Shown piece by piece: positions 1 to 7,502 of a stretch of 7,502 bases of DNA (within the stretch, counting starts at the first letter, position 1; each line of letters begins with the position of its first letter). Source of the stretch: Acidobacteriota bacterium (GTDB taxonomy: Bacteria > Acidobacteriota > Vicinamibacteria > Vicinamibacterales > 2-12-FULL-66-21). The translations under genes and the position numbers were made by a program. The notes under the pieces were generated by a model. It searched no databases. It saw nothing but the letters and a program-made list of their open reading frames with translations, and had not been told where the DNA came from. The stretch spans positions 1-7,502 of the forward strand of contig JACDCA010000057.1 of NCBI GenBank assembly GCA_013694635.1. The letters are read 5' to 3'.

Positions 1-1181
1 TCGCGACGGGAGGGATGGGTCTCGTCCGCGCCGCCTATAGCGCCGGCAAGCCGGCCTACGGCGTCGGGCCGGGAAATGCGCCGGCATACATCGAGCGGAC
101 CGCCGACGTCGTCAAAGCCGTCCGCGATATCGTCACCGGCAAGACATTCGACAACGGCCTGCTCTGCTCATCGGAGAACTCAGTCGTCGTCGACGCCCCG
201 CTCGTCGACGAAGTGAAGCGCCGGTTCGTCGCCGAGGGCGCCCACTTTCTGTATCCGTCCGAAATCGAGAAGCTGGGCAGGATCCTCGTGACTGCGCAAC
301 GGCTGCCCAACCCGGCACTGGTGGGAAAGCCCGCCACCTACATCGCGGAGCAGGCGGGGATTGCGGTCGATCCTGAAACTCGCGTCCTCATCGCGGAGCT
401 GGCGGGAGTCGGGCGCGACTATCCGCTTTCCATCGAGAAGCTCTGCCCCGTCCTGTCCTTCTACGTGGTGAGCGACTGGAAGGAGGGCTGCGAGCGGTGC
501 AAACAGATCCTCCGGTACGGGGGCATGGGACACACGATGTCGATCCACTCGCGCAATGAGGACGTGATCCTCCAGTTCGGTCTGAAGAAGCCGGCGTTCA
601 GGATCGTCGTGAACACGCCGGCGACACTCGGGTCGATCGGATTGACGACCTCGCTGGATCCGTCAATGACGCTGGGGTGCGGCGGATGGGGGGGCAACAT
701 CACGTCTGACAACATCTCGCCACGACATCTGCTGAATATCAAGCGCCTGGCCTGGGAGACATCCCCTGCACCGGTGTCCGCGCGTTCGGAGCGAGCGACC
801 GTGGGGCGCGCCGAAGGTCCGATGTCATTGCCAAAGACGGCGGCCGTTGTGGCGCCGGCCGGGATCGCGGCAGCATCGCTCGCGCGGCGGATCGACCAGT
901 TTCTCGCGTCGCGCGGCTACGCCGCGCCGGCGCCAGAGGCGCCCAAGGGTGTGACGGCGCCGATGCCGGAACAGGCGGCGAAGCCGGAACCGGCCGCGAA
1001 GCCGGGGCCGGCTCCGGCAATCGTGCAAAAAGCGGCCGAGTTCGTATGCGAAGAAGACGTCCGGCAGGCGGTGAGGCAAGGGCGCAAAATCGTAATCGGC
1101 GAGCGCACGATCGTCACTCCTGCAGCCCGCGATCTCGGTGAACAGCACCGGGCGTTCGTGCAGGCTGATTGGCGTCCCTGA
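1..1181 (+). CDS. CoA-acylating aldehyde dehydrogenase, microcompartment type (5' end missing)
   Basis: The reading frame is open from the left edge (first full codon at 3) to TGA at 1179-1181. It begins in the NAD-binding part with ATGGMGLVRAAYS followed by GKPAYGVGPGN, so roughly the first 200 residues are missing. The presumed catalytic cysteine is in FDNGLLCSSE (codon 165-167). Near the end of the core, CGGWGGNITSDNI and HLLNIKR match the AdhE/EutE/PduP-like family, which converts an aldehyde, NAD+ and CoA to acyl-CoA and NADH. The core ends near 761. A tail of about 139 residues follows: an Ala-rich amphipathic helix (861-920, with SLARRIDQFLASRG), a Pro/Ala/Lys linker (about 921-1040) and a module at 1041-1178 containing EEDVRQAVRQGRK and IVTPAARDLG. 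The tail suggests encapsulation or interaction in a bacterial microcompartment (inference). Family assignment is strong; the exact substrate (acetaldehyde, propionaldehyde, lactaldehyde) cannot be told. No terminator is evident after the stop. Confidence 0.9.
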   Translation, partial: ATGGMGLVRAAYSAGKPAYGVGPGNAPAYIERTADVVKAVRDIVTGKTFDNGLLCSSENSVVVDAPLVDEVKRRFVAEGAHFLYPSEIEKLGRILVTAQRLPNPALVGKPATYIAEQAGIAVDPETRVLIAELAGVGRDYPLSIEKLCPVLSFYVVSDWKEGCERCKQILRYGGMGHTMSIHSRNEDVILQFGLKKPAFRIVVNTPATLGSIGLTTSLDPSMTLGCGGWGGNITSDNISPRHLLNIKRLAWETSPAPVSARSERATVGRAEGPMSLPKTAAVVAPAGIAAASLARRIDQFLASRGYAAPAPEAPKGVTAPMPEQAAKPEPAAKPGPAPAIVQKAAEFVCEEDVRQAVRQGRKIVIGERTIVTPAARDLGEQHRAFVQADWRP

Positions 1182-1223
1182 CCGTGGAACCGCCGCTTAA
1201 TGTTGAGTCTGTTAGGTTTAGTG

Positions 1224-1252
1224 TTGACCTGCCCTAACCCGGGTGTTATTCT
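1224..1252 (+). promoter_or_regulatory. Candidate sigma70 promoter for the mltD-like gene
   Basis: A -35 box TTGACC (1224-1229, 5 of 6 to consensus) is followed after exactly 17 bp by TATTCT (1247-1252, 4 of 6). Transcription would start near 1259 and give a 5' leader of about 150 nt before the ATG at 1411. The box pair is seen in the sequence; its activity is inferred. The -10 match is mediocre. Confidence 0.5.
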
Positions 1253-1258
1253 TCCGGC

Positions 1259-1410
1259 CCCAGCAACTTTCGAAGGCTTTCCGCTTATTGCGGAATGAGT
1301 TAAGCCGCCTCGGGGCTTCACAGGCGGCAGACGGAAAACCTCAACAGGGCACCGCCGTTGCAGAGCCATAGCTCAAACGGAACGGCGAGGTCTTCGTGGG
1401 AGCGTCGCGT
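1259..1410 (+). promoter_or_regulatory. Structured 5' leader upstream of mltD-like gene, no recognised riboswitch class
   Basis: This gap contains three perfect hairpin stems. Stem 1 is 1279-1284 with 1290-1295 (6 bp, 5-nt loop). Stem 2 is 1304-1310 with 1322-1328 (7 bp, 11-nt loop). Stem 3 is 1353-1359 with 1381-1387 (7 bp), and its 21-nt interior holds a 4-bp GAGC/GCTC mini-hairpin (1363-1366 with 1371-1374). The last strand of stem 3 lies 10 nt before the likely Shine-Dalgarno sequence. I compared it by eye with c-di-GMP-I, c-di-AMP (ydaO), cobalamin, SAM and fluoride consensus words and saw no match. It may be a cis-regulatory RNA or simply a structured UTR; chance stems are common in GC-rich sequence. 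Confidence 0.3.
1398..1402 (+). promoter_or_regulatory. Ribosome binding site deciding the mltD start
   Basis: GGGAG lies 8 nt before ATG 1411. It supports that ATG over the in-frame GTG at 1396, which has only GAGG (1387-1390) at 5 nt. Starting at 1411 also places the charged residues directly before the hydrophobic part of the lipoprotein signal. Confidence 0.5.
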
Positions 1411-3141
1411 ATGACAACACGCACCTGGCTGCGCATGCTGGCGGCCTTCGGAATAACGACCACGATCGTGGCGTGCAGCGGGAATCCGCGGCCGCACGTC
1501 ACCCTGCCGTCTGCGAAGCCAGTTGTGTCGGCGGCGCCCGCGGTCACGCAACCTGCCGCGCAAGCACCGCAATCCCCCACCGATCCCGTGGTGACGCTCA
1601 TCGCGATATCACAAAAACACTTCGATACCGGCGAGCGGCAACTGAGGCTCGGGCATCTCGATCGCGCGCGGACCGAGTTCGATCGGGCCGTCGACGTGCT
1701 GCTGGAGTCGAATCACGGCGCGCGCACCGACCCGCGCATGCGCGAGCACTTCGACAGGCTCATCGACAGAATCAGCGCTTATGAAGTGAGCGCGCTGGCC
1801 AAGGGTGACGGGTTCGCCGAGAAGAAATACGAGCCCGCCTCGATCGACGAACTGCTGAAGATCGCCACGTTCCCGAAACCCGGCGTCGACAACGAGACGA
1901 AGGAGGCCGTCAAGGCCGACCTGGCAATGACGGCGCACGACATTCCGATCCCCCTGAATGAGCGCGTCCTGGCGTCGGTCGAGTTGCTGCAGGGACGGCT
2001 GCGTGGATACGTCCAGGAAAGCCTCACGCGCGGGGCCCAGTACCTGCCGATGATTCAGCACGTCTTTCGGGCGGAAGGGCTGCCGCTCGACCTCGCCTTC
2101 ATCCCGATCATCGAGAGCGGGTTCAAGACCAACGCGCTGTCGAAGGCCAAGGCCAAGGGACCCTGGCAGTTCATGGTGCCGACGGCGCACGACCACGGGC
2201 TGAAGACCAACTGGTTCATCGATGAACGGTCGGACTTCGAGAAATCCACGGTCGCGGCAGCTCAGTACCTGAAGATGCTGTCGAAGATGTTCGATGGCGA
2301 CTGGCACCTCGTCCTCGCCGCATACAACGGCGGCCAGGGACGCGTGCAGCGCGCCATGAAGAGCGCCGGCATGTCCGACTTCTGGCAGCTCACGGAATCG
2401 TCGCGATACCTGCCCCGTGAAACGCGCGAGTACGTGCCGCTCATTCTCGCGGCGATGGTCGTCGGGCGGAACCCCGCGCAGTATGGATTCGAGCTTGCCA
2501 CGGCCGAACCGCTCGCCTACGACAAGGTGCCGGTCGATCGCGCCGTGGACCTTCGGCGGGTCGCGGAGTGGTCCGGATCGTCGGTCGACGAGATTCAGTC
2601 CCTCAACCCGGAGCTGCGCCGCTGGACGACGCCCCTCAAGTACCGTGACTACGAGCTGAAAGTCCCCTCAGGGACCGGAGAGCAGGTTCGCGACAGGATG
2701 GCGTCGGCGCGCGCGTCCGAACTGAACTCCCTCAACTGGTACACCGTCCGGCGTGGTGAATCGCTCGCGGCGATCTCGCGCAAACTGCGCGTCAGCAAGA
2801 CCGAACTGGCATCGGCGAACAGCCTCTCGGCCAAATCAAAGGTTCGCGCCGGGCAGGAGCTCCTGATCCCGCGGGCACCGACGACGCTGATGGCCACGCG
2901 CACCGAGCGCGCTGCGCCTCCCGTGCTCGCCTCGCGCCCGGTCACCGGCACCGCCGCGGTCCCCGACGCCGTGCGGGCGTCATCGCGGAACCCGAGCACC
3001 TATTACCGCGTCAAGCGCGGCGACACGCTCTTCTCAGTCGCACGCCTCTTTGACACGACCGTCGAGAAGATCAAGGGCTGGAACCGCCTCCGTGGAAATG
3101 CGCTGAGCGTCGGCAAGAAGCTCGTAATAAGGAAGCGATAG
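1411..3141 (+). CDS. mltD: MltD-like lytic murein transglycosylase lipoprotein with two LysM domains
   Basis: This 576-residue protein would cleave the MurNAc-GlcNAc bond of peptidoglycan, forming 1,6-anhydro-MurNAc ends, in the periplasm. Residues 1-21 are a signal peptide ending in the lipobox IVAC (Cys22), with Ser at +2, which suggests the outer membrane if the organism sorts as Proteobacteria do. Residues about 50-200 are a helical region of tetratricopeptide-like character. The SLT (goose-lysozyme-like) domain spans about 211-330, with catalytic Glu235 in PIIESGF, GPWQFM at 250-255 and AAYNGG at 303-308. LysM 1 is about 443-487 (WYTVRRGESL to LLIP) and LysM 2 about 530-576 (YYRVKRGDTL to the C-terminus), joined by an Ala/Thr/Arg-rich linker. 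Domain order matches E. coli MltD (about 450 residues); this one is longer at the N-terminus and linker. GTG 1396 is an alternative start, adding 5 residues. No terminator follows the TAG at 3139-3141. Confidence 0.92.
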   Translation: MTTRTWLRMLAAFGITTTIVACSGNPRPHVTLPSAKPVVSAAPAVTQPAAQAPQSPTDPVVTLIAISQKHFDTGERQLRLGHLDRARTEFDRAVDVLLESNHGARTDPRMREHFDRLIDRISAYEVSALAKGDGFAEKKYEPASIDELLKIATFPKPGVDNETKEAVKADLAMTAHDIPIPLNERVLASVELLQGRLRGYVQESLTRGAQYLPMIQHVFRAEGLPLDLAFIPIIESGFKTNALSKAKAKGPWQFMVPTAHDHGLKTNWFIDERSDFEKSTVAAAQYLKMLSKMFDGDWHLVLAAYNGGQGRVQRAMKSAGMSDFWQLTESSRYLPRETREYVPLILAAMVVGRNPAQYGFELATAEPLAYDKVPVDRAVDLRRVAEWSGSSVDEIQSLNPELRRWTTPLKYRDYELKVPSGTGEQVRDRMASARASELNSLNWYTVRRGESLAAISRKLRVSKTELASANSLSAKSKVRAGQELLIPRAPTTLMATRTERAAPPVLASRPVTGTAAVPDAVRASSRNPSTYYRVKRGDTLFSVARLFDTTVEKIKGWNRLRGNALSVGKKLVIRKR

Positions 3142-3272
3142 CCCCCAACGCCAGATTGACATTCCTGACAGCTCGCATGCGGCGCGCTGCTGCAGATACT
3201 GCGTCGTTTTCCCGACGTACTTCGTAATCCCTCCGGTTTGCCGGCGCGCCGTTCTTTGCACCCGCTGCCCGT

Positions 3273-4775
3273 GTGCTAGCGTGCATGCGGACGGCGGCGG
3301 TGTTCGGCATCGAGGCATGCCCGGTGCAGGTCGAAGTCGACGTTTCCTTCGGCTTGCCCGCCTTCAACCTGGTCGGCCTGCCCGACGCGTCGGTTCGCGA
3401 AAGCCGCGATCGCGTGCGGAGCGCCATCAGGAACTCGGGTTTCGAGTTCCCTCCTCATCGGATCACCGTCAACCTTGCCCCGGCGGATATCCGCAAGGCC
3501 GGTTCGTCGTTCGACCTGCCGATTGCGCTGGGCGTGCTGGCCGCCTCGGGCTGTGTCACCCGCCGCGACGTGCGGGACGTCCTTCTGATTGGCGAGCTCT
3601 CGCTTGACGGCGGCATCCAGGCGACGCGTGGCGTGCTGCCGGTCGCCGCGGCCGCCCGGCGGGACAACCTCCGCGCGCTCCTCCTCCCGTGGCCGAACCA
3701 CGCCGAAGCGGCGGTCGTGCACGGCCTGTGTTTGTACGGCGTCCGTTCGCTTGCGGAGGCGGTCTCGGCGCTGAACGAACCCGACCGCTTCGAGCAGTGC
3801 GATCCGCCGCCGCGCGCTCCTGCCCGCGCCGCCGCATTCGACGGCGACTTCGCCGACGTTCACGGGCAGGCGATGGCGAGACGCGCGCTCGAGATCGCCG
3901 CAGCCGGCGGTCACAACACGTTGATGATCGGTCCGCCGGGCTCGGGTAAGACGATGATGGCCCGGCGGCTCGGCGGCCTTATGCCCTCGCTGACCTTCGA
4001 CGAAGCGCTGGAAGTTACGTCGATCCATTCCGTCGCGGGACTGATTCCCGTCGGCGAGGGGCTCGTGTCGTCGCGCCCGTTCCGCGCGCCTCACCATACG
4101 ATCTCGGACGTGGCGCTGGTCGGCGGCGGGGCAAGTCCGCGGCCCGGGGAGATCAGCCTCGCGCACCACGGCGTCCTGTTTCTCGACGAGATGCCGGAAT
4201 TCAGCCGGCATGTCCTGGAAGTACTGCGTCAGCCCATCGAGGAAGGTTGCGTACGGATCGCGCGTGCGGCGCGCACCGTGAGCTTCCCGGCGCAGTTCAT
4301 GCTCGTGGGGGCAATGAACCCCTGCCCGTGCGGCTACTTCGGCGACGCTGTGCGGGTGTGCCGGTGCACGCCGCCACAGATCGCGCGGTACGGATCGCGT
4401 CTGTCGGGACCGCTTCGCGACCGTGTGGACCTGACGGTGCCGGTCGCGGCTATGCCGGCGCGCGAGCTTGCTGACGCCGCCGGAGGAGAGCCGTCGTCGG
4501 CCATCCGTGAGCGCGTCGTGTCGGCGCGCAGCCGGCAGTTGGAGCGTCGAGGCGGCCTCAATTCCCGCCTCCACGGACGATCGCTGCGGCGGGCGACGAC
4601 CCTTCGCGATCCGGCACGAGGCATGTTCAACGCCGCCCTGACCCGCTTGTCACTGACCGCGCGCGGGCACGATCGGGTACTGCGGGTGGCTCGCACAATT
4701 GCTGACCTGGCGTGTACCGACGAGATCGCGCCCGATCATCTGGCGGAGGCGCTGCAGTTCAGGGGCGAGGGATAG
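3273..4775 (+). CDS. comM: ComM/YifB-family AAA+ ATPase (Mg-chelatase-like)
   Basis: This 500-residue protein is close to the family's usual length (about 506 in E. coli YifB). ComM is known as a hexameric helicase driving branch migration of incoming ssDNA during natural transformation; many carriers are not known to be competent. The N-terminal ChlI domain (about 1-170) has FGLPAFNLVGLPDASVRESR, typical of the family. Walker A is GPPGSGKT (220-227), Walker B is VLFLDE (301-306). A Cys cluster, CPCG (351-354) and CRC (363-365), is the family's zinc-finger-like insert. DRVDLTVPV and the C-terminal Mg-chelatase region complete it. The GTG start at 3273 is chosen because MLACMRTAAVFGIEA lines up with the usual ML-A-...-GI-A opening; ATG 3285 is an alternative. 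No Shine-Dalgarno sequence precedes either. The 131-base gap after mltD shows no convincing promoter. The next gene starts 2 nt after the stop. Confidence 0.95.
   Translation: MLACMRTAAVFGIEACPVQVEVDVSFGLPAFNLVGLPDASVRESRDRVRSAIRNSGFEFPPHRITVNLAPADIRKAGSSFDLPIALGVLAASGCVTRRDVRDVLLIGELSLDGGIQATRGVLPVAAAARRDNLRALLLPWPNHAEAAVVHGLCLYGVRSLAEAVSALNEPDRFEQCDPPPRAPARAAAFDGDFADVHGQAMARRALEIAAAGGHNTLMIGPPGSGKTMMARRLGGLMPSLTFDEALEVTSIHSVAGLIPVGEGLVSSRPFRAPHHTISDVALVGGGASPRPGEISLAHHGVLFLDEMPEFSRHVLEVLRQPIEEGCVRIARAARTVSFPAQFMLVGAMNPCPCGYFGDAVRVCRCTPPQIARYGSRLSGPLRDRVDLTVPVAAMPARELADAAGGEPSSAIRERVVSARSRQLERRGGLNSRLHGRSLRRATTLRDPARGMFNAALTRLSLTARGHDRVLRVARTIADLACTDEIAPDHLAEALQFRGEG
4767..4772 (+). promoter_or_regulatory. 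Ribosome binding site deciding the M23 peptidase start
   Basis: GAGGGA lies inside the last codons of comM, 5 nt before GTG 4778. It favours that start over the longer in-frame GTG at 4712, which would overlap comM by 64 bases and add a non-family peptide, and over GTG 4811, which has no comparable site. The arrangement implies translational coupling. Confidence 0.6.
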
Positions 4776-4777
4776 CT

Positions 4778-5701
4778 GTGGTACAGTTACGAGTTCTGAA
4801 CAAAATTAACGTGCTGACGAAGCGACCGACGGTCGGATTGGCCATCCGCACGAAAAGAGGCGTGCTGCGGTTCTCCGTTTCGTTGCTGCCCCTGTTGGCC
4901 GTCATCGTGTGCGGCGTCACGCTCCCGCTGCTCGTCGGGCTTGGGGCGCGCTGGAGCGCGCATGCCCCCATCAGTGAGCTGCGTACCGAGAACGCGCTGC
5001 TGCGCATGGAGAACGCAAGCTATCGGGAAGCGACCGGCCAGCTTGCCTCGCAGATTTCCTCGCTGCAGACGGCGGTCGATGACATCGGCGCGCGCGCGAA
5101 GGTGGATCCCTCGGCACAATCGGCCATCAATCGGCTGCCGGCGCGAGTCAGGAACCGTGCGATGGGGGGCTCCGCGCTGAGCAGCCCTCTCCTGAGCGGC
5201 GCATTCCCGGACCAGGCGTTTGCCGTGCTCCGCGACCTTCTGGGCGTCATGGAAACGCGCCTGATCAGCGTACGATCCGGCGTGGAGCGACGCCAGGCGC
5301 TGGCGGCCGCGACGCCCTCGATGTGGCCGCTCGCTGGGTGGATCACGTCGAGCTATGGCAACAGGACCGATCCATTCAACGGCGACGCCGACTTCCATCC
5401 CGGGCTCGACATCTCGGCAAACCATGGACAGGAAATCTACGCGCCGGCCGACGGCGTGGTGGAAAGCGCCGCCGTCAACGGCAGCTACGGCAACCAGATC
5501 ACCATCACCCATGGATTCGGCCTGACGACCCGGTACGGCCATCTCTCCCGCTATGCCGTCACAACCGGACAGCCCGTCCGCCGGGGCCAGGTGATCGGAT
5601 TCGTGGGTTCCACCGGGCGTTCCACAAACCCGCACCTGCACTACGAAGTCCTGGTCAACGGTCAGCTCACCAACCCGCTTCGCCTGCTCGCCGGACGATA
5701 A
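4778..5701 (+). CDS. Membrane-anchored M23 (LytM-type) peptidoglycan endopeptidase
   Basis: This 307-residue protein (GTG start) has a basic cytoplasmic N-terminus (1-29), one transmembrane segment at about 30-54, a predicted coiled coil at about 65-110 (ELRTENALLRMENASYREA and on), and an M23 domain from about 185 to the end. The full lysostaphin/LytM metal site is present: His207 and Asp211 in FHPGLDIS as zinc ligands, His255 in RYGHLS, and His286 and His288 in NPHLHYEV (catalytic His and third ligand by family analogy). It should therefore be catalytically competent, unlike degenerate EnvC/NlpD-type activators. It probably hydrolyses peptide cross-links outside the inner membrane; the coiled coil suggests oligomerisation or a partner such as a division or elongation factor (inference). 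It starts 2 nt after comM and precedes secA. The stop TAA is 5699-5701, and the repeat array touches it. Confidence 0.92.
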   Translation: MVQLRVLNKINVLTKRPTVGLAIRTKRGVLRFSVSLLPLLAVIVCGVTLPLLVGLGARWSAHAPISELRTENALLRMENASYREATGQLASQISSLQTAVDDIGARAKVDPSAQSAINRLPARVRNRAMGGSALSSPLLSGAFPDQAFAVLRDLLGVMETRLISVRSGVERRQALAAATPSMWPLAGWITSSYGNRTDPFNGDADFHPGLDISANHGQEIYAPADGVVESAAVNGSYGNQITITHGFGLTTRYGHLSRYAVTTGQPVRRGQVIGFVGSTGRSTNPHLHYEVLVNGQLTNPLRLLAGR

Positions 5702-5802
5702 CTGGGTGCTTAAGGGTGCTGGGAGGTGCCGACCTGAAGCACCTCTGTCCCCGCACCCCTTAGCACCTGTTCGCACCCCGTAGCACCTCTCAGCACCCCT
5801 TT
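5700..5802 (+). repeat. 10-bp-phased GCACC decamer array with inverted left arm
   Basis: The pentamer GGTGC occurs at 5705, 5715 and 5725, exactly 10 bp apart. Its complement GCACC occurs at 5739 and then at 5753, 5763, 5773, 5783 and 5793, again exactly 10 bp apart. Written in one orientation, the units are GCACCCAGTT, GCACCCTTAA and GCACCTCCCA on the minus strand, and GCACCCCTTA, GCACCTGTTC, GCACCCCGTA, GCACCTCTCA and GCACCCCTTT on the plus strand, plus one 14-nt unit at 5739-5752. On the plus strand GCACCCC and GCACCT alternate, giving a 20-bp super-period. The array fills most of the gap between the M23 gene and secA and overlaps the M23 stop codon. Seen directly; function unknown. Confidence 0.85.
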
Positions 5803-5803
5803 T
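5714..5803 (+). terminator. Possible intrinsic terminator formed by the repeat arms
   Basis: Positions 5714-5729 pair with 5783-5798 over 16 bp with a single G-U (5722 with 5790), followed by C and TTTT (5800-5803). The loop is long (5730-5782, 53 nt) and C-rich. The left arm can instead pair locally: 5723-5729 with 5739-5745. It is a plausible end for the comM-M23 transcript, but the U-tract is short and the loop is atypical. Confidence 0.4.
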
Positions 5804-5811
5804 GCTACAAT
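5803..5811 (+). promoter_or_regulatory. Extended -10 promoter element for secA
   Basis: TG (5803-5804), one base, then TACAAT (5806-5811, 5 of 6 to TATAAT) form an extended -10. The -35 position, 17 bp upstream, falls in a repeat unit (GCACCT at 5783-5788) and does not resemble TTGACA, as is common for extended -10 promoters. Transcription would start near 5818, leaving a leader of about 24 nt. Confidence 0.55.
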
Positions 5812-5841
5812 CGTTCGATAGCCTTACGCCTTTCTTCCTGA

Positions 5842-7502
<1,661 letters not shown>

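Noticed and set aside
1235..1252. TAACCCGGGTGTTATT as a terminator of the aldehyde dehydrogenase gene
   Set aside because: Imperfect short palindrome with no usable T-run, and it overlaps the candidate promoter spacer and -10.
1366..1400. TAGCTCAAACGG resembling a tRNA D-arm
   Set aside because: No matching acceptor stem, anticodon arm or GTTCGA T-loop at the needed distances.
1609..2307. 232-codon minus-strand open frame opposite mltD
   Set aside because: Shadow frame; the plus strand encodes an intact SLT domain there.
3156..3161. Perfect TTGACA after mltD as a comM promoter
   Set aside because: At 16-18 bp downstream only TGCGGC, GCGGCG or CGGCGC is found, so there is no -10 box.
3202..3217. 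Small CGTCG/CGACG hairpin after mltD as a terminator
   Set aside because: Only 5 bp with the T-run in the loop instead of after the stem.
3276..4574. 432-codon open frame on the minus strand opposite comM
   Set aside because: Arg/His-rich translation with no recognisable motif; it is the expected shadow of a GC-rich gene whose plus-strand frame is a full ComM.

Overview
The window is a GC-rich (roughly 60-65%) bacterial chromosome segment. Five protein genes are all on the + strand, tightly packed, with no tRNA, rRNA, CRISPR array or insertion sequence seen. The style of the proteins (a microcompartment-type CoA-acylating aldehyde dehydrogenase, an MltD-like lipoprotein with two LysM domains, a bacterial-type SecA) and the short C-rich intergenic repeats suggest an Acidobacteriota-like organism, possibly Vicinamibacteria. 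That placement is inference from general impression, not a search result.

Layout. (1) Positions 1-1181 hold the 3' two-thirds of a CoA-acylating aldehyde dehydrogenase. It carries an unusual tail of about 139 residues: an Ala-rich amphipathic helix resembling a microcompartment encapsulation peptide, a Pro/Ala/Lys linker, and a terminal module that resembles the N-terminal part of EutQ. This is probably the right-hand end of a microcompartment or aldehyde-metabolism locus lying off the left edge. (2) Positions 1182-1410 hold a sigma70-like promoter and a leader of about 150 nt with several perfect hairpins. (3) 1411-3141: MltD-like lytic transglycosylase lipoprotein. (4) 3273-4775: ComM/YifB-family AAA+ ATPase. 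(5) 4778-5701: membrane-anchored M23 (LytM-type) peptidase, starting 2 nt after the comM stop and so probably translationally coupled to it. (6) 5700-5811: a compact intergenic element made of GCACC decamers at exact 10-bp spacing (three inverted, then six direct). It can form a 16-bp terminator-like stem and abuts an extended -10 promoter. (7) 5842 to the right edge: the first 553 codons of secA.

Functionally, the right five-sixths is a cell-envelope and export neighbourhood: a glycan-strand-cleaving transglycosylase, a peptide-cleaving M23 endopeptidase and the Sec motor, with the DNA-processing ATPase ComM between the two peptidoglycan hydrolases. The proteins are recognisable members of known families. 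The two least explained items are the tail module of the aldehyde dehydrogenase and the 10-bp-phased repeat in front of secA. No clearly new multi-gene system is visible.
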